From: Deltaproteobacteria bacterium
Lineage (GTDB): Bacteria > Myxococcota_A > Polyangia > Polyangiales > JADJMO01
Assembly: GCA_025363655.1 (NCBI GenBank)
Contig: JANYDK010000080.1
Span: 1-64,000, forward strand
Direction of reading: 5' to 3'
Length of the DNA: 64,000 nt
The position numbers and the translations under genes are program-made. The notes beneath the pieces are model-generated. The model did not search any database, was not told the origin of the DNA, and saw nothing but the letters and a program-made list of their open reading frames with translations. Positions 34,888 through 44,562 of the stretch are shown here, in pieces (positions within the stretch are counted from its first letter, which is position 1; the number at the start of each line of letters is the position of its first letter).

Positions 34888-35865
34888 TCACTTCTTGCCG
34901 GTCATGTGGGGATGGTCCTTCGGACCCTGCTCGATCTTCGTCGCCAGCTTCTCGCGCTGCTCCTTGGTGAGGAGCGGGACGATGACCGCGAGGTCCTTCA
35001 GCATGTGATCCATCGGGCCCTTGCCGGCGAACGCGGGCTTGTCGGGGGCGCCTTGCGGCTTGGCGAGGAAGGCCGTGGCGTCGAAGTTGGCGTCGGCGAA
35101 GGTCTGGAGGCGAGCATCCATCTCCTTCTTGAAGGTCTCGTGCTGCGCCTTCATCGCCGTGATGTCGGCGTCGCTCGGCGCGGCGGGCTCGTTCGCTGCG
35201 AGCTTCGCCTGGATGGCGTCGCTCTGCTCCTTGGTCAGGTCGAGGTCCTTGAGCATTCCCATCGGCCCGAAGCCGCCAGGGTGCTTGTGCTCGACTTGAT
35301 CGTTCTTCTCGTTCTTCTCGTTCTTGTTCCACTTGTGGTCGGGACCGCCCTTGGGGCCATCGGCCATCTTCTTCTCGATCCCCATCACCAGGAGCGAGCG
35401 CTGCTCCGAAGAGAGCGTGTCGTGGAGGGTGGTGAGCGCCTTCGCCAGCGCCACTTCACGGGCCGAGTGGTCGACGAGCTCGGGCTTGATGTCGAGTGCG
35501 AGGGCCGTGGTGTCGATCTGGCCGGCGCGAATCGCGGCCACGAGCGCCGTCTTGTGTGCGTCGTTCGGGGGCGGCATCGGCGCCGCGGGCTTCAAGGTGG
35601 CGACGAGCGCTTCGATCGTGGTGCGCTGGTCGGTGGTGAGGTTGATCGGCTCGTGCAGCGCGGCGAAGAGAAGGCCGGCCGGGCCGTGGCCCTTGTGCAT
35701 ACCGAAGTGGTGCTCGCCAGGGTTCGACTGCGCGCCGGGCGCCGGGGTGTTGACCGAGCTGCTCGTCGATCCGGTGCCGTCGCTCGGAGCCTGGGCCCCG
35801 CAAGCGGCGAGCGAAGCGAGAAGGCCAAACAGCGGAAGGATCATCGATGCGCGGAACGTTTTCAT
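34888..35865 (-). CDS. Spy/CpxP-like (LTxxQ) lipoprotein
   Basis: A 325-residue protein from ATG 35865 with a strong GAGGAG site upstream. A lipobox (ASLAAC) is followed by a short linker and a long helical body with LTxxQ motifs of the Spy/CpxP family: LTTDQRTTIEALVATL, LTKEQSDAIQAKL and LTKEQREKLATKIEQ. Three motifs suggest a duplicated, roughly double-length version of the usual 150-residue domain. A charged insert (NKNEKNEKND) and His/Gly/Met-rich stretches (HHFGMHKGHGP, HPGGFGPMGM, DHPHMTG) may bind metal. Family members act as ATP-independent periplasmic chaperones or metal/stress sensors. Confidence 0.78.
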   Translation of the reverse strand: MKTFRASMILPLFGLLASLAACGAQAPSDGTGSTSSSVNTPAPGAQSNPGEHHFGMHKGHGPAGLLFAALHEPINLTTDQRTTIEALVATLKPAAPMPPPNDAHKTALVAAIRAGQIDTTALALDIKPELVDHSAREVALAKALTTLHDTLSSEQRSLLVMGIEKKMADGPKGGPDHKWNKNEKNEKNDQVEHKHPGGFGPMGMLKDLDLTKEQSDAIQAKLAANEPAAPSDADITAMKAQHETFKKEMDARLQTFADANFDATAFLAKPQGAPDKPAFAGKGPMDHMLKDLAVIVPLLTKEQREKLATKIEQGPKDHPHMTGKK

Positions 35866-36040
35866 GGGGAATCTCCTCGGTGCCGCTCGCAATCGGCGGA
35901 GCGTGACCCAGCTCTTTGCAGCGTCGATGCCAACGTCGAAATCGCAGAAAACGGCACATTTCTGCGTCTGGGCGCGTGCGGAATGCTGAAGGCGCAGTGC
36001 GGGAGTGCGGAATCCGCAGTCCTCTCGACGGTCGCCCTCT

Positions 36041-36112
36041 TCTCGTTTCGCCAAAGAATGCTGCGCAACTTCGACCGCTTCGGTGAATCTCGCTCCGCTC
36101 GGTTGCCGAAGC
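36041..36112 (+). repeat. Dispersed hairpin repeat, copy 2
   Basis: Begins TCTCGTTTCGCCAAAG as in the copies at 53595 and 53667, then a hairpin GCTTCGG / CCGAAGC enclosing TGAATCTCGCTCCGCTCGGTTG. Both arms differ from the GTCCGG/CCGGAC arms of the other copies in a compensatory way. It lies in the gap upstream of the sensor kinase gene. Confidence 0.75.
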
Positions 36113-36128
36113 CAGAGCGGCCCGCTTT

Positions 36129-37436
36129 GTGCGAACGTACCCGCGCGTGAACGACCGACGCCGCCGGTGGATGGGACGAGGAAGCATGGCGATGGCGCTG
36201 CTCGCTGCCGTCGCGCTCGCGGTGACGGTGCTGGTTGCTCAGCGCGCGCTCTCGCACGCGTCGGAGGTGGTGATGCGCGGCGAGGCCGACGGGCTCGTCT
36301 CCACCATCGTCACCGACATCACGCAGGCCGAACAGGACGGCACTTCGACGACGAAGGAGTGGCTCGCCCACGAGCTCGAGCTCCACGCCGATCGCGGCCT
36401 CCGCTACGTCGCCATCGTCCAACGCGACTCCATCCTCGCCGAGGCAGGGACGCCGACGATGCCCGACGTCAAGCTGCGTCCGGGCGAGACGTCCACCGTC
36501 GAGAAGCGCGTCCGCGTCACCGGTTTCATTCCTCCGATACACGCGCCGCAAGGGCTCGGGGGTCCATACGGACCGCGGCCGCACCTGCCGCCGGCGCTGC
36601 TCGTCGTCGAGCTCGAGCCACCGATGATCGAGCAGCTGCGTGGTCACCTCCAGCGCATCTCCTTCGTCGCTGCCGGCGCTGCGGCCGTGCTCGTGCTCTT
36701 CGCGATCGCGCTCTCCCGCAGCGCCGCTCGGCTCGCCGCCATCGAGCAACGTGCCGCGCGTGAGCAACGCCTCGTCGCCCTCGGGGGCATGTCCTCGGTG
36801 ATGGCCCACGAGCTGCGCAACCCGCTCGCGTCGCTCAAGGGGCACGCCCAACTGCTCGCCGAAGATCTCGACGAAGAGCTCGACGGAGGCAAACCGAAGA
36901 AGAAGGCCGAGCGCGTGGTGGCGGAGGCGCAGCGCATCGAAGAGCTGACCACGAGCCTCCTCGATTTCGTGCGCGATGGACCGATCGAGGCCGCCGAATG
37001 CACGCCGACGGCTCTCGTCGAACGGGCCCTCGCCGACGTGCCGCGCGAGCGCGTCGACGTCACCACCGAGGAGATGCCGCCGTTCGTCGTCGACGAGTCA
37101 CGCCTCGCGCGCGCGGTGCACAACCTGGTCGACAACGCGCTCAAGGCGTCGAAAGAAGCCGAGCACGTCGAGCTGACGATCGCCCGGGGCAACTCGAGAG
37201 AACGAGTGGGCGAGGTCGTCATCACGGTGCGCGATCATGGTCCCGGAATCACCGACGAGAAGATGTTCGAGCCCTTCGTCACCACCCGCGTCCGCGGTAC
37301 CGGCCTCGGGTTACCCGTGGCGCGCCGAATCGCCGAGCAGCACGATGGTACGCTGGTGGGCGAGAACCACGCCTCCGGCGGCGCTGTTTTCACCCTGCGT
37401 TTTCCTGCGCGTTCTGCGGGAGGAGCTCGTCCATGA
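36129..37436 (+). CDS. Sensor histidine kinase
   Basis: A 435-residue protein. Two membrane helices (about residues 19-38 and 178-198) flank a periplasmic sensing domain of about 140 residues. The phosphoacceptor box MAHELRNPLASLKGH has its His near residue 227. Next come the N box (AVHNLVDNALKAS), G1 (DHGPGI), F region (FEPFVTT) and G2 (GTGLGL). No PAS or HAMP domain is obvious. Its stop overlaps the NtrC-type regulator start by ATGA, so the two form a classic two-component operon. Just upstream is a dispersed hairpin repeat. Confidence 0.95.
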   Translation: MRTYPRVNDRRRRWMGRGSMAMALLAAVALAVTVLVAQRALSHASEVVMRGEADGLVSTIVTDITQAEQDGTSTTKEWLAHELELHADRGLRYVAIVQRDSILAEAGTPTMPDVKLRPGETSTVEKRVRVTGFIPPIHAPQGLGGPYGPRPHLPPALLVVELEPPMIEQLRGHLQRISFVAAGAAAVLVLFAIALSRSAARLAAIEQRAAREQRLVALGGMSSVMAHELRNPLASLKGHAQLLAEDLDEELDGGKPKKKAERVVAEAQRIEELTTSLLDFVRDGPIEAAECTPTALVERALADVPRERVDVTTEEMPPFVVDESRLARAVHNLVDNALKASKEAEHVELTIARGNSRERVGEVVITVRDHGPGITDEKMFEPFVTTRVRGTGLGLPVARRIAEQHDGTLVGENHASGGAVFTLRFPARSAGGARP

Positions 37437-38824
37437 AGCCCGTCGAGAAGCCCCTTCGCACGCTCGCCAAGGGAGGTCGGGTCCTCGTCGTCGACGACGA
37501 AGAGGGCGTCCGCTCGTTCCTCGCCGAATCGCTCGAACGCGACGCGCACGAGATCGAGCAGGCCGAGGACGGCGAGGTGGCGCTCCGTCTCGCGCGCGAA
37601 GAACCGTTCGACGTCGTGCTCACCGATCTGCGCATGCCGAAGGTCGACGGCATGACCGTCGTACGCACGCTGCGCACCGAGCAACCCGACGTCGAGCTGA
37701 TCGTCCTCACGGCGTTCGGCGACGTCGGCACCGCGGTCGAGGCGATGAAGCTCGGCGTCTACGACTACCTACAAAAACCGCTGTCGGGGCCGGCTGCAGT
37801 GCGTGAGTTGGTGAAGGGTGCACTGGCGCGAAGGCAGGCACTCGGGGCGCCGTCGCGCGAGGAGAGACTCCCCACGAAGTCGAAGCTGACGTTCGGCGCG
37901 CCGTCGATGCGTCCGGTGGTCGAGGCGCTGGCGAAGGTGGCTAGGTCGGGCGCGACGGTGCTCCTGCAAGGAGAGAGCGGCACCGGCAAGGAGGTCGCGG
38001 CGCGGGCGATCCACGAGATGAGCCCGCGGACGCAGAAGCCCTTCGTCGCCATCAACTGCGCGGTCCTCACCGAGCAGCTCCTCGAGAGCGAGCTCTTCGG
38101 TCACGAGAAGGGCGCATTCACCGGCGCCCACGCGCAGCGCCGCGGTCGCATCGAGCTCGCCGACGGCGGCAGCTTCTTCCTCGACGAGGTCGGCGAGCTG
38201 CGTCCGTCGTTGCAGGCGAAGCTCCTCCGCGTCATCGAAGAGCGCACCTTCGAGCGGCTCGGCGGCTCGCAATCGATCGAGGTCGACGTCCGCTGGATCG
38301 CGGCGACGCACCGAGATTTGCGGGCGATGGTGCGCGAAGGCACCTTCCGCGAAGACCTCTACCATCGACTCGCGGTCTTCCCCATCAAGCTCCCGCCGCT
38401 GCGCGAGAGGCGCGAGGACATCGTGCCTCTCGCCGAAGCACTCCTCCTCGATCTCCATGCCGCCGCCGGGCGAAAGCCCCCACGGCTCGACGAGGCGCTC
38501 GCACAGAAGCTCCGCGAGGCTCCGTGGCCGGGCAACGTCCGCGAGCTGCGAAACGCGCTCGAACGCGCGATGATCCTCGCCGACGGAGAGCGCCTCGGCG
38601 TCGAGCACCTGTGGCTCGAAGAGAACGAGGAGCTGGCTGCCCCGCGCAACACCGAGACCACCGAGACCACCGCCGGCAAAGGTGGCTCGCTCGCCGATCT
38701 CGAACGAGCGACGATCGAGCAGACGCTCGCCAAGGTCGGTGGCAATCGTCGCGCCGCCGCGCAAGCCTTGGGAATCGGCTTGCGCACGCTGTACGAGAAG
38801 TTGAAGCGGTATCAGCTGCGCTGA
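37433..38824 (+). CDS. NtrC-family sigma-54-dependent response regulator
   Basis: A 463-residue protein from ATG 37433. The receiver domain carries VVDDEEGVR, phospho-acceptor Asp65 in TDLRMP and the conserved Lys in YLQKPL. The AAA+ domain has Walker A GESGTGKE, the sigma-54 contact loop ESELFGHEKGAFTGA, Walker B FFLDEVGEL and the R finger region LYHRLAVFPI. The C-terminal Fis-type helix-turn-helix reads VGGNRRAAAQALGIGLRTLYEKLKRY. It should activate sigma-54 promoters on a signal from the partner kinase. The giant Cys-rich gene next downstream is a candidate target. Confidence 0.96.
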   Translation: MKPVEKPLRTLAKGGRVLVVDDEEGVRSFLAESLERDAHEIEQAEDGEVALRLAREEPFDVVLTDLRMPKVDGMTVVRTLRTEQPDVELIVLTAFGDVGTAVEAMKLGVYDYLQKPLSGPAAVRELVKGALARRQALGAPSREERLPTKSKLTFGAPSMRPVVEALAKVARSGATVLLQGESGTGKEVAARAIHEMSPRTQKPFVAINCAVLTEQLLESELFGHEKGAFTGAHAQRRGRIELADGGSFFLDEVGELRPSLQAKLLRVIEERTFERLGGSQSIEVDVRWIAATHRDLRAMVREGTFREDLYHRLAVFPIKLPPLRERREDIVPLAEALLLDLHAAAGRKPPRLDEALAQKLREAPWPGNVRELRNALERAMILADGERLGVEHLWLEENEELAAPRNTETTETTAGKGGSLADLERATIEQTLAKVGGNRRAAAQALGIGLRTLYEKLKRYQLR

Positions 38825-38932
38825 TTTGTCGCAGTTTCTCCGACGCTCGACGACGGCTATTGCCTTGTTCGCGAGGTCGCGCAACTCTTGCCTGGCAGGC
38901 GCGAACACGTCGGCGAACGAGGGAGAGGTTGC

Positions 38933-41900
38933 ATGTCAGCGCGTCGTCCGGGCACTGGGCCTCTGGGCTCGATCGTCCTTGCTCTCGGGATGCTCCATGG
39001 ATGCGCCAACGACGCACCCGAGTCGACGAACGCGGCAGGCGGCGACGCCCAGACAGACGCCTCGACCTCGAGCTCGTCGACCTCGGCCAACGCGAGCAGC
39101 GAGAAGTCGTCGCGCGCCAAAGCGATCATCGAAGAGCTGAAGCTGCACCAAGAGTTCGTCGGTCATCTCGGCGGAGGTGCGACGCTCGCGAAGATCCCGA
39201 GCACGGCGGGAAAGGTCGGCGCCTTCCAATTGGCGGCCGATGGCACTCCGGCATCCAGATTCACGGTTCTCGGTAGCGACAGCCTCCTCGTCGAGCTCCC
39301 CACCGACGCGAGCGGCCCCGTGCACCTCGGAATTTCCGGCCGTCCGCAGGTCTTCGTCGAGCTGACGCCGCTCGAGACGACGCACGTCGTCGCCGAGCCC
39401 TACGAGGGCGCGCTCGTCTTCGGCGAAGCGGCAACCGACACCGACGTCGTCCACATCGTGGAAAAGACGCGTATGGAGGAGATCCACGTCCTTCGTTCGC
39501 GAAGTGCGCCGACCGTGCTTCGGTCCACCCTCACCACCGGCGCCGAGGTTCGCGAGGTGCGGGTGCGAGGCGGCGTCATCGAGGTCGTCGACATCACGGG
39601 GAACGTGGTGCTGACGAGCGCGCCGCTCTTCGCCGTCGACGCGAAGGGCGTTCGTCGCGAGGTCGTCGCGCGCCTCGAGACCAGCGGCGAGGCGCGCGTG
39701 CTCGTCTGTGAGCTCGATACGACAGGGCTCGAATTTCCCATCGCCGTCGATCCGGTGTGGACCGCGGCGACCCCGATGCCGACTGCGCGCTCGCACGCGA
39801 CGTCGATTCCCCTGCCCACAGGTCCGATCCTGGTGGCTGGCGGTCTCCTCGGCGACGGCACCACCACCGGGAACACCGAGCTGTGGGATCCGGGCACCGG
39901 CGTTTGGGTCACCAAGGGCTCGATGGTGAAGAAGCGCCACTCGTTCGGCGCGGTCAACATCGCCGGCGGACGCGTCTTCGCAGCAGGCGGCTACGACTCC
40001 GGCGGCGTTCCGGTGAACGCCTACGAGGTCTACGATTCAGGCACCTGGACGCAGAACTCGGGCTTTCCGCACGCCGACGGCTTCGTCGTCAAGCTCGCGA
40101 GCGGGCGCGTGCTCGTCGGCGCCGGCTACACGTCGGCGACCGCGTCCACGAACGGCGTCCACCTCTGGGATCCCGGCAGTGGTTGGGTGACCCCGGATCC
40201 CAGCGGAATGACGACCTCGCGCGTCGCTCCCTCGGCGACGCTGCTCCCGAGCGGCAAGTTGTTCGTCGCCGGCGGCCTCTCGCTCTCCGGCAGCGCGTTC
40301 AACACCACGGAGGTCTTCGATCCGCCGGCGAACAGCTTCAGCGGTGGACCGACGATGAGCACGCCGCGCGGACGGCACTTCGCGGTGCTGCTCTCGTCGG
40401 GCAAGGTCTTGGTCGGCGGTGGCACGGGCGCTTCGGGTCCGCTGTCGAGCGCCGAGCTCTACGATCCCGGCACCAACACCTGGGCCGGCGCTGCCTCGAT
40501 GAGCACGCCGCGCGTCGGTGCGGCATGCGTCCTCCTCGGCAACGGCAAGGTCCTCGTCGCCGGCGGCAGCCCCGCCAGCGGGTCTCTGCTCGACACGGCC
40601 GAGGTCTACGATCCTTCCGTCAACACGTGGACGAACGTGGGCACGATGAGCGCGAAGCGCGCCAACATCGCCAACATGGGCGCGTACATCGGCGGCATCA
40701 GCGCCCTCATCCCCGGCGGCGCCATCTCGGCCGGATCGCCCGCGCCGGTGACTGCCAGCGCCGACATCTACAACGACGGCGCGGCCAACGGCGCCGCGTG
40801 TCTCACGAATTCGGCCTGCGCTTCGGGCTACTGCGTCGACGGCGTGTGTTGCAACACCGCCTGTGGCGGGCAGTGCGAGGCCTGCAACGGTACGCCTTCC
40901 GGCACGTGCAAGGCCGTCTCCGGTGCGCCGCACGGCAGCCGTACGCCGTGCGTCGGTTCGGGCGTTTGTCAGGCGCAATGCGATGGAACGGTCACCACCG
41001 CCTGCGCGGCACCTCCTACCGCCACCACGAGCTGTGGCACGGCCTCGTGCAGCGGCGGCATCGCCACCTCGGCGCGCTCCTGCGACGGCACCGGCGTCTG
41101 CACCTCGGCGTCGTCGACCACCTGCTCTCCGTATCTTTGCCAGAGCGCCCCGGGCACCGGATGCAAGTCGAGCTGCACCGTCGCCGCCACCGACTGCGCC
41201 TCCGGTTACAACTGCATCGGCGGCATCTGCAAGACCGGCGGCGGGCTCGGCACCGCTTGCTCGGTCGCGTCCGATTGCGGCAGCGGCAACTGCGTCGACA
41301 ACGTCTGTTGCAGCACCGCATCGTGCAGCGCGCCGCAGAAGTGCAACGCCAACGGCCTCGGCACCTGCAGCAAGCCACTCGGCGCCGTTTGCAGTGTCGG
41401 TGGCGAGTGTGGCTCGACGTATTGCGTCGACTCGGTGTGTTGCGACAAACCGTGCTCCGGTCAATGCGAGGCGTGCAGCGTCACGCCGGGCTCCTGCAGG
41501 CCGGTCGTCGGCGCGACCATCGGCACGCGCACCGCGTGCAGCGGCACGGGCTCGTGTCAGGCGACCTGCGACGGCAACGACACCACCACCTGTCGTTCGG
41601 TCCCCGGCTCGTCGACGAACTGCGCCGCCGCCACCTGCAGCAGCGCGATCGCCACCACGGCGCGCTACTGCGATGGCGCGGGCAGCTGCGCCAGCGGCAC
41701 CACGCTCGGCTGCGGCGCTTACGTCTGCGGCGCCACCACCTGCCTCACCTCGTGCACCACCGACACCCAGTGCAGCAGCGGATACTTCTGCAGCGGCGGC
41801 GCTTGCACGCTCAAGCTCACCAACGGCTCGGTGTGCACCACCGGCGCGGGCAACCAGTGCCAGAGCGGCAACTGCGTCGACGGCGCGTGTTGCACGAGCT

Positions 41901-44545
41901 CGTCTTGCACCGCTCCCGCGACCTGCAACGCCAACGGGCTCGGCACTTGTGCCCGTGCGCTCGGCGTCACCTGCACCTCCGGCGCCCAGTGCGCGGCGGG
42001 CAATTGCGTCGACGGCGTCTGCTGCAACTCGAGCTGTTCGGGACAATGCGAGGCCTGCGACGTCGGCGGCAGCTCCGGCACCTGCAGCGCAGTCGTCGGC
42101 TTGCCGCACGGCACGCGTACGACCTGCACCGGCACCGGGGCGTGTCAGGCGCAATGCGACGGCTCGAATCACCTCGCGTGCGGCACCTTCCCTGGCGTCT
42201 CGACCATTTGCGCGGCGGCGACGTGCGCGTCGGGCTCCTCGACACCGACGCGTCTCTGCAACGGCGGCGGCACCTGCACCGCGGCCTCGGCCTCGAGCTG
42301 CGGGGCATATTTGTGCAACGGCACGACCGCCTGCAAGACCACGTGCACGCCGGCGACCGGCGCCACCGACTGCGCAACGGGCTATTTTTGCAGCGGATCG
42401 AGCTGCATCACGACCGGCGCGGCGGGAACGGTCTGCAGCTCGGCTGGCCAGTGCGCGAGCGGCAACTGCGTCGACAGCGTCTGCTGCACGAGCACCTCGT
42501 GCACCTCGCCGCTGAAGTGCAACGCCAACACCACCGGCACGTGTAGCAAACCGAACGGCACCACCTGCACGCTCGGAACCGAGTGCGGCTCGGGCAACTG
42601 CGTCGACGGCGTCTGTTGCAACCTCGCGTGCAGCGGGCAGTGCGAGGCTTGCGACATCGGTGGAAGCGTCGGCCAGTGTCTCCCCGTCGTCGGCACGCCC
42701 CACAGCGGCGTCACTTCGCGCGCGAGCTGCACCGGAACGGGCACCTGCAAGGCGAGCTGTGACGGCAGCAATCGCATCGCCTGCGGTGCACCACCGGGCA
42801 CCTCGACGGTCTGCGCGGCGGCCAGCTGCGCCACCGGAAGCGCGACCCCGACCGCCTATTGCGATGGCATCGGCGCCTGTGGCGCGGTCACCTCGTCGAG
42901 CTGCGGCGCGTACATCTGCGGCGGAACGTCGTGCAAATCGAACTGCACGAGCATCAGCGACTGCGCGACGGGCTTCTACTGCAACGCAGCGAGTTGCGTG
43001 CCCAAGCTCTCCCTCGGCGTCACTTGCAGCGCGGGCACCGAGTGCACGAGCGGCAATTGCGTCGACGCCGTCTGCTGCTCGAGCAGCTCGTGCGGCGCCG
43101 GATTGAAGTGCAGCTCGAAGGGCGACGGCACCTGCAGCAAGCCCCTCGGGACGACGTGCTCGACCGACAGCGAGTGCGGGTCGGGCAAGTGCGTCGACGG
43201 CGTCTGCTGCGACTCGGCCTGCAGCGGCCAATGCGAGGCGTGCGATGTCGGCGGCTCGGTCGGCAAGTGCTCGGCGGTCATCGGCAAGGTCCACGGCACG
43301 GTGCGCACCGCGTGCACCGGGAGCGGCGCCTGCCAGTCGTCGTGCAACGGCTCCGATCGTCTCTCGTGCGGCGCGGTGCCTGGAACCTCGACGATTTGCG
43401 GTCCGGCGAGCTGCACCACCGGCAGCGTGACGCCGGCTTCGTTCTGCGACGGGCTCGGCTCGTGTGCGGCGGCCTCGCCCTCCAGCTGCGGCGCGTACCT
43501 CTGCGCGGCGACGACGTGCAAGTCGGCGTGCACGACCAGCACCGACTGCGCCACGGGCTACGGCTGCAAGGACGGCCGCTGCGTCACCACCGGCGCGCTC
43601 GGGACGATTTGCACCGACGACACGCAGTGCAAGAGCACGCACTGCACGCCGAGCGGTCCGGGCGGCAACGTCTGCTGCAACGCCGCGACCTGCCCGACGG
43701 GCTCGATTTGCGCCGACGCGTCGTCGCCCGAAGCAGGCAACTGCGTGAAGGACAACGGACAGACCTGCGTGACGTCGGCCGACTGCAAGAGCGGCTTCTG
43801 CGTCGACGGCGTCTGCTGCGACGGCGGATGCACCGGACAGTGCGAGGCGTGCGACATCCCCGGCGGGCTCGGCAAGTGCACCGGCGTCTCCGGACCGCCG
43901 CACGGCTCGCGCACGAAGTGCGACGGCGGCGCCGCCGACGTTTGCAAGGCGCTGGCGTGCGACAGCTCGAAGGATCGGAGCAAGTGCGTCGGCTTCCTCA
44001 ATGGCCCGAGCACGGAGTGCACGGCGGCCTCGTGCAAGGACGGGTCGGCGACGACGGAGGCCTTCTGCGACGGCAGCGGAACGTGCAAAGCGGGCGCGAC
44101 GTCGAGCTGCGGAACGTTCGCGTGCGGCGACAAGACCTGCAAGGACAAGTGCCTCGTCGACACCGACTGCGGCGCCGGCTTCATCTGCAACAAGGACAGC
44201 GGCAAGTGCGTGCCGCCGACGGCCACCTGCAGCGCCGACGGCACCAGCTCGGTCGCGGCCGACAAGACGGTGAAGCCGTGCGGACCGTTCCGCTGTGACA
44301 CCTCGACGGGCAATTGCTACACGAAGTGCACGGCGAGCGACGAGTGCGCGCCGGGCGCGACCTGTGACGGAACGGCTTGTATTGCCGACCCGACTGGCGA
44401 TGCCCAGAGCGGTGGTGGCTGCGCGGTCTCGCCGAGCGACTCGGGCAGGCGCGAAGGCAGTGAAGGCAACGGCGGCGCAGGCCTCGCCGGTCTCGTGGTC
44501 GGTGCAGCGGCCCTCGCGATCGCCGGTCGCCGTCGGCGCCGCTGA
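38933..44545 (+). CDS. Giant kelch plus Cys-repeat surface protein with lipobox and MYXO-CTERM-like tail
   Basis: A 1870-residue protein from ATG 38933 behind GGGAGAGG. A signal peptide with lipobox (LGMLHGC) opens it. Residues about 60-270 are a beta-rich N-terminal region. About 275-590 hold around six kelch/galactose-oxidase-like repeats (GKVLVGGGTGASG; LYDPGTNTW; VYDPSVNTW). About 620-1825 hold six Cys-rich repeats of 194-203 residues, each with CVDGVCC...CSGQCEACD, PHGxRTxC, CDGxGxC and CGAY motifs; repeat starts lie at 40832, 41423, 42005, 42599, 43190 and 43799. The end has GGGC, a Gly/Ala hydrophobic helix and RRRRR, like MYXO-CTERM sorting tails. It is likely an outer-surface fibre or adhesin. 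Confidence 0.9.
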   Translation: MSARRPGTGPLGSIVLALGMLHGCANDAPESTNAAGGDAQTDASTSSSSTSANASSEKSSRAKAIIEELKLHQEFVGHLGGGATLAKIPSTAGKVGAFQLAADGTPASRFTVLGSDSLLVELPTDASGPVHLGISGRPQVFVELTPLETTHVVAEPYEGALVFGEAATDTDVVHIVEKTRMEEIHVLRSRSAPTVLRSTLTTGAEVREVRVRGGVIEVVDITGNVVLTSAPLFAVDAKGVRREVVARLETSGEARVLVCELDTTGLEFPIAVDPVWTAATPMPTARSHATSIPLPTGPILVAGGLLGDGTTTGNTELWDPGTGVWVTKGSMVKKRHSFGAVNIAGGRVFAAGGYDSGGVPVNAYEVYDSGTWTQNSGFPHADGFVVKLASGRVLVGAGYTSATASTNGVHLWDPGSGWVTPDPSGMTTSRVAPSATLLPSGKLFVAGGLSLSGSAFNTTEVFDPPANSFSGGPTMSTPRGRHFAVLLSSGKVLVGGGTGASGPLSSAELYDPGTNTWAGAASMSTPRVGAACVLLGNGKVLVAGGSPASGSLLDTAEVYDPSVNTWTNVGTMSAKRANIANMGAYIGGISALIPGGAISAGSPAPVTASADIYNDGAANGAACLTNSACASGYCVDGVCCNTACGGQCEACNGTPSGTCKAVSGAPHGSRTPCVGSGVCQAQCDGTVTTACAAPPTATTSCGTASCSGGIATSARSCDGTGVCTSASSTTCSPYLCQSAPGTGCKSSCTVAATDCASGYNCIGGICKTGGGLGTACSVASDCGSGNCVDNVCCSTASCSAPQKCNANGLGTCSKPLGAVCSVGGECGSTYCVDSVCCDKPCSGQCEACSVTPGSCRPVVGATIGTRTACSGTGSCQATCDGNDTTTCRSVPGSSTNCAAATCSSAIATTARYCDGAGSCASGTTLGCGAYVCGATTCLTSCTTDTQCSSGYFCSGGACTLKLTNGSVCTTGAGNQCQSGNCVDGACCTSSSCTAPATCNANGLGTCARALGVTCTSGAQCAAGNCVDGVCCNSSCSGQCEACDVGGSSGTCSAVVGLPHGTRTTCTGTGACQAQCDGSNHLACGTFPGVSTICAAATCASGSSTPTRLCNGGGTCTAASASSCGAYLCNGTTACKTTCTPATGATDCATGYFCSGSSCITTGAAGTVCSSAGQCASGNCVDSVCCTSTSCTSPLKCNANTTGTCSKPNGTTCTLGTECGSGNCVDGVCCNLACSGQCEACDIGGSVGQCLPVVGTPHSGVTSRASCTGTGTCKASCDGSNRIACGAPPGTSTVCAAASCATGSATPTAYCDGIGACGAVTSSSCGAYICGGTSCKSNCTSISDCATGFYCNAASCVPKLSLGVTCSAGTECTSGNCVDAVCCSSSSCGAGLKCSSKGDGTCSKPLGTTCSTDSECGSGKCVDGVCCDSACSGQCEACDVGGSVGKCSAVIGKVHGTVRTACTGSGACQSSCNGSDRLSCGAVPGTSTICGPASCTTGSVTPASFCDGLGSCAAASPSSCGAYLCAATTCKSACTTSTDCATGYGCKDGRCVTTGALGTICTDDTQCKSTHCTPSGPGGNVCCNAATCPTGSICADASSPEAGNCVKDNGQTCVTSADCKSGFCVDGVCCDGGCTGQCEACDIPGGLGKCTGVSGPPHGSRTKCDGGAADVCKALACDSSKDRSKCVGFLNGPSTECTAASCKDGSATTEAFCDGSGTCKAGATSSCGTFACGDKTCKDKCLVDTDCGAGFICNKDSGKCVPPTATCSADGTSSVAADKTVKPCGPFRCDTSTGNCYTKCTASDECAPGATCDGTACIADPTGDAQSGGGCAVSPSDSGRREGSEGNGGAGLAGLVVGAAALAIAGRRRRR

Positions 44546-44562
44546 CGTCTGGCTGACCTTCT

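Noticed and set aside
38885-38905. TGGCA-containing palindrome (GCCTGGCAGGC) upstream of the giant gene as a sigma-54 promoter
   Set aside because: The -12 TTGC element is not at the required spacing; it could at most be an operator.
40832-43820. Regular 0.6-kb repeats considered as a CRISPR-like or transposon array
   Set aside because: Repeats are in frame, diverged at third positions and encode conserved Cys; they are protein repeats.
40037-43903. Very long minus-strand open frame opposite the giant Cys-rich gene
   Set aside because: It arises from the GC-rich, repeated codons of the plus-strand gene; its product is Ala/Arg/Gly low-complexity sequence without motifs.
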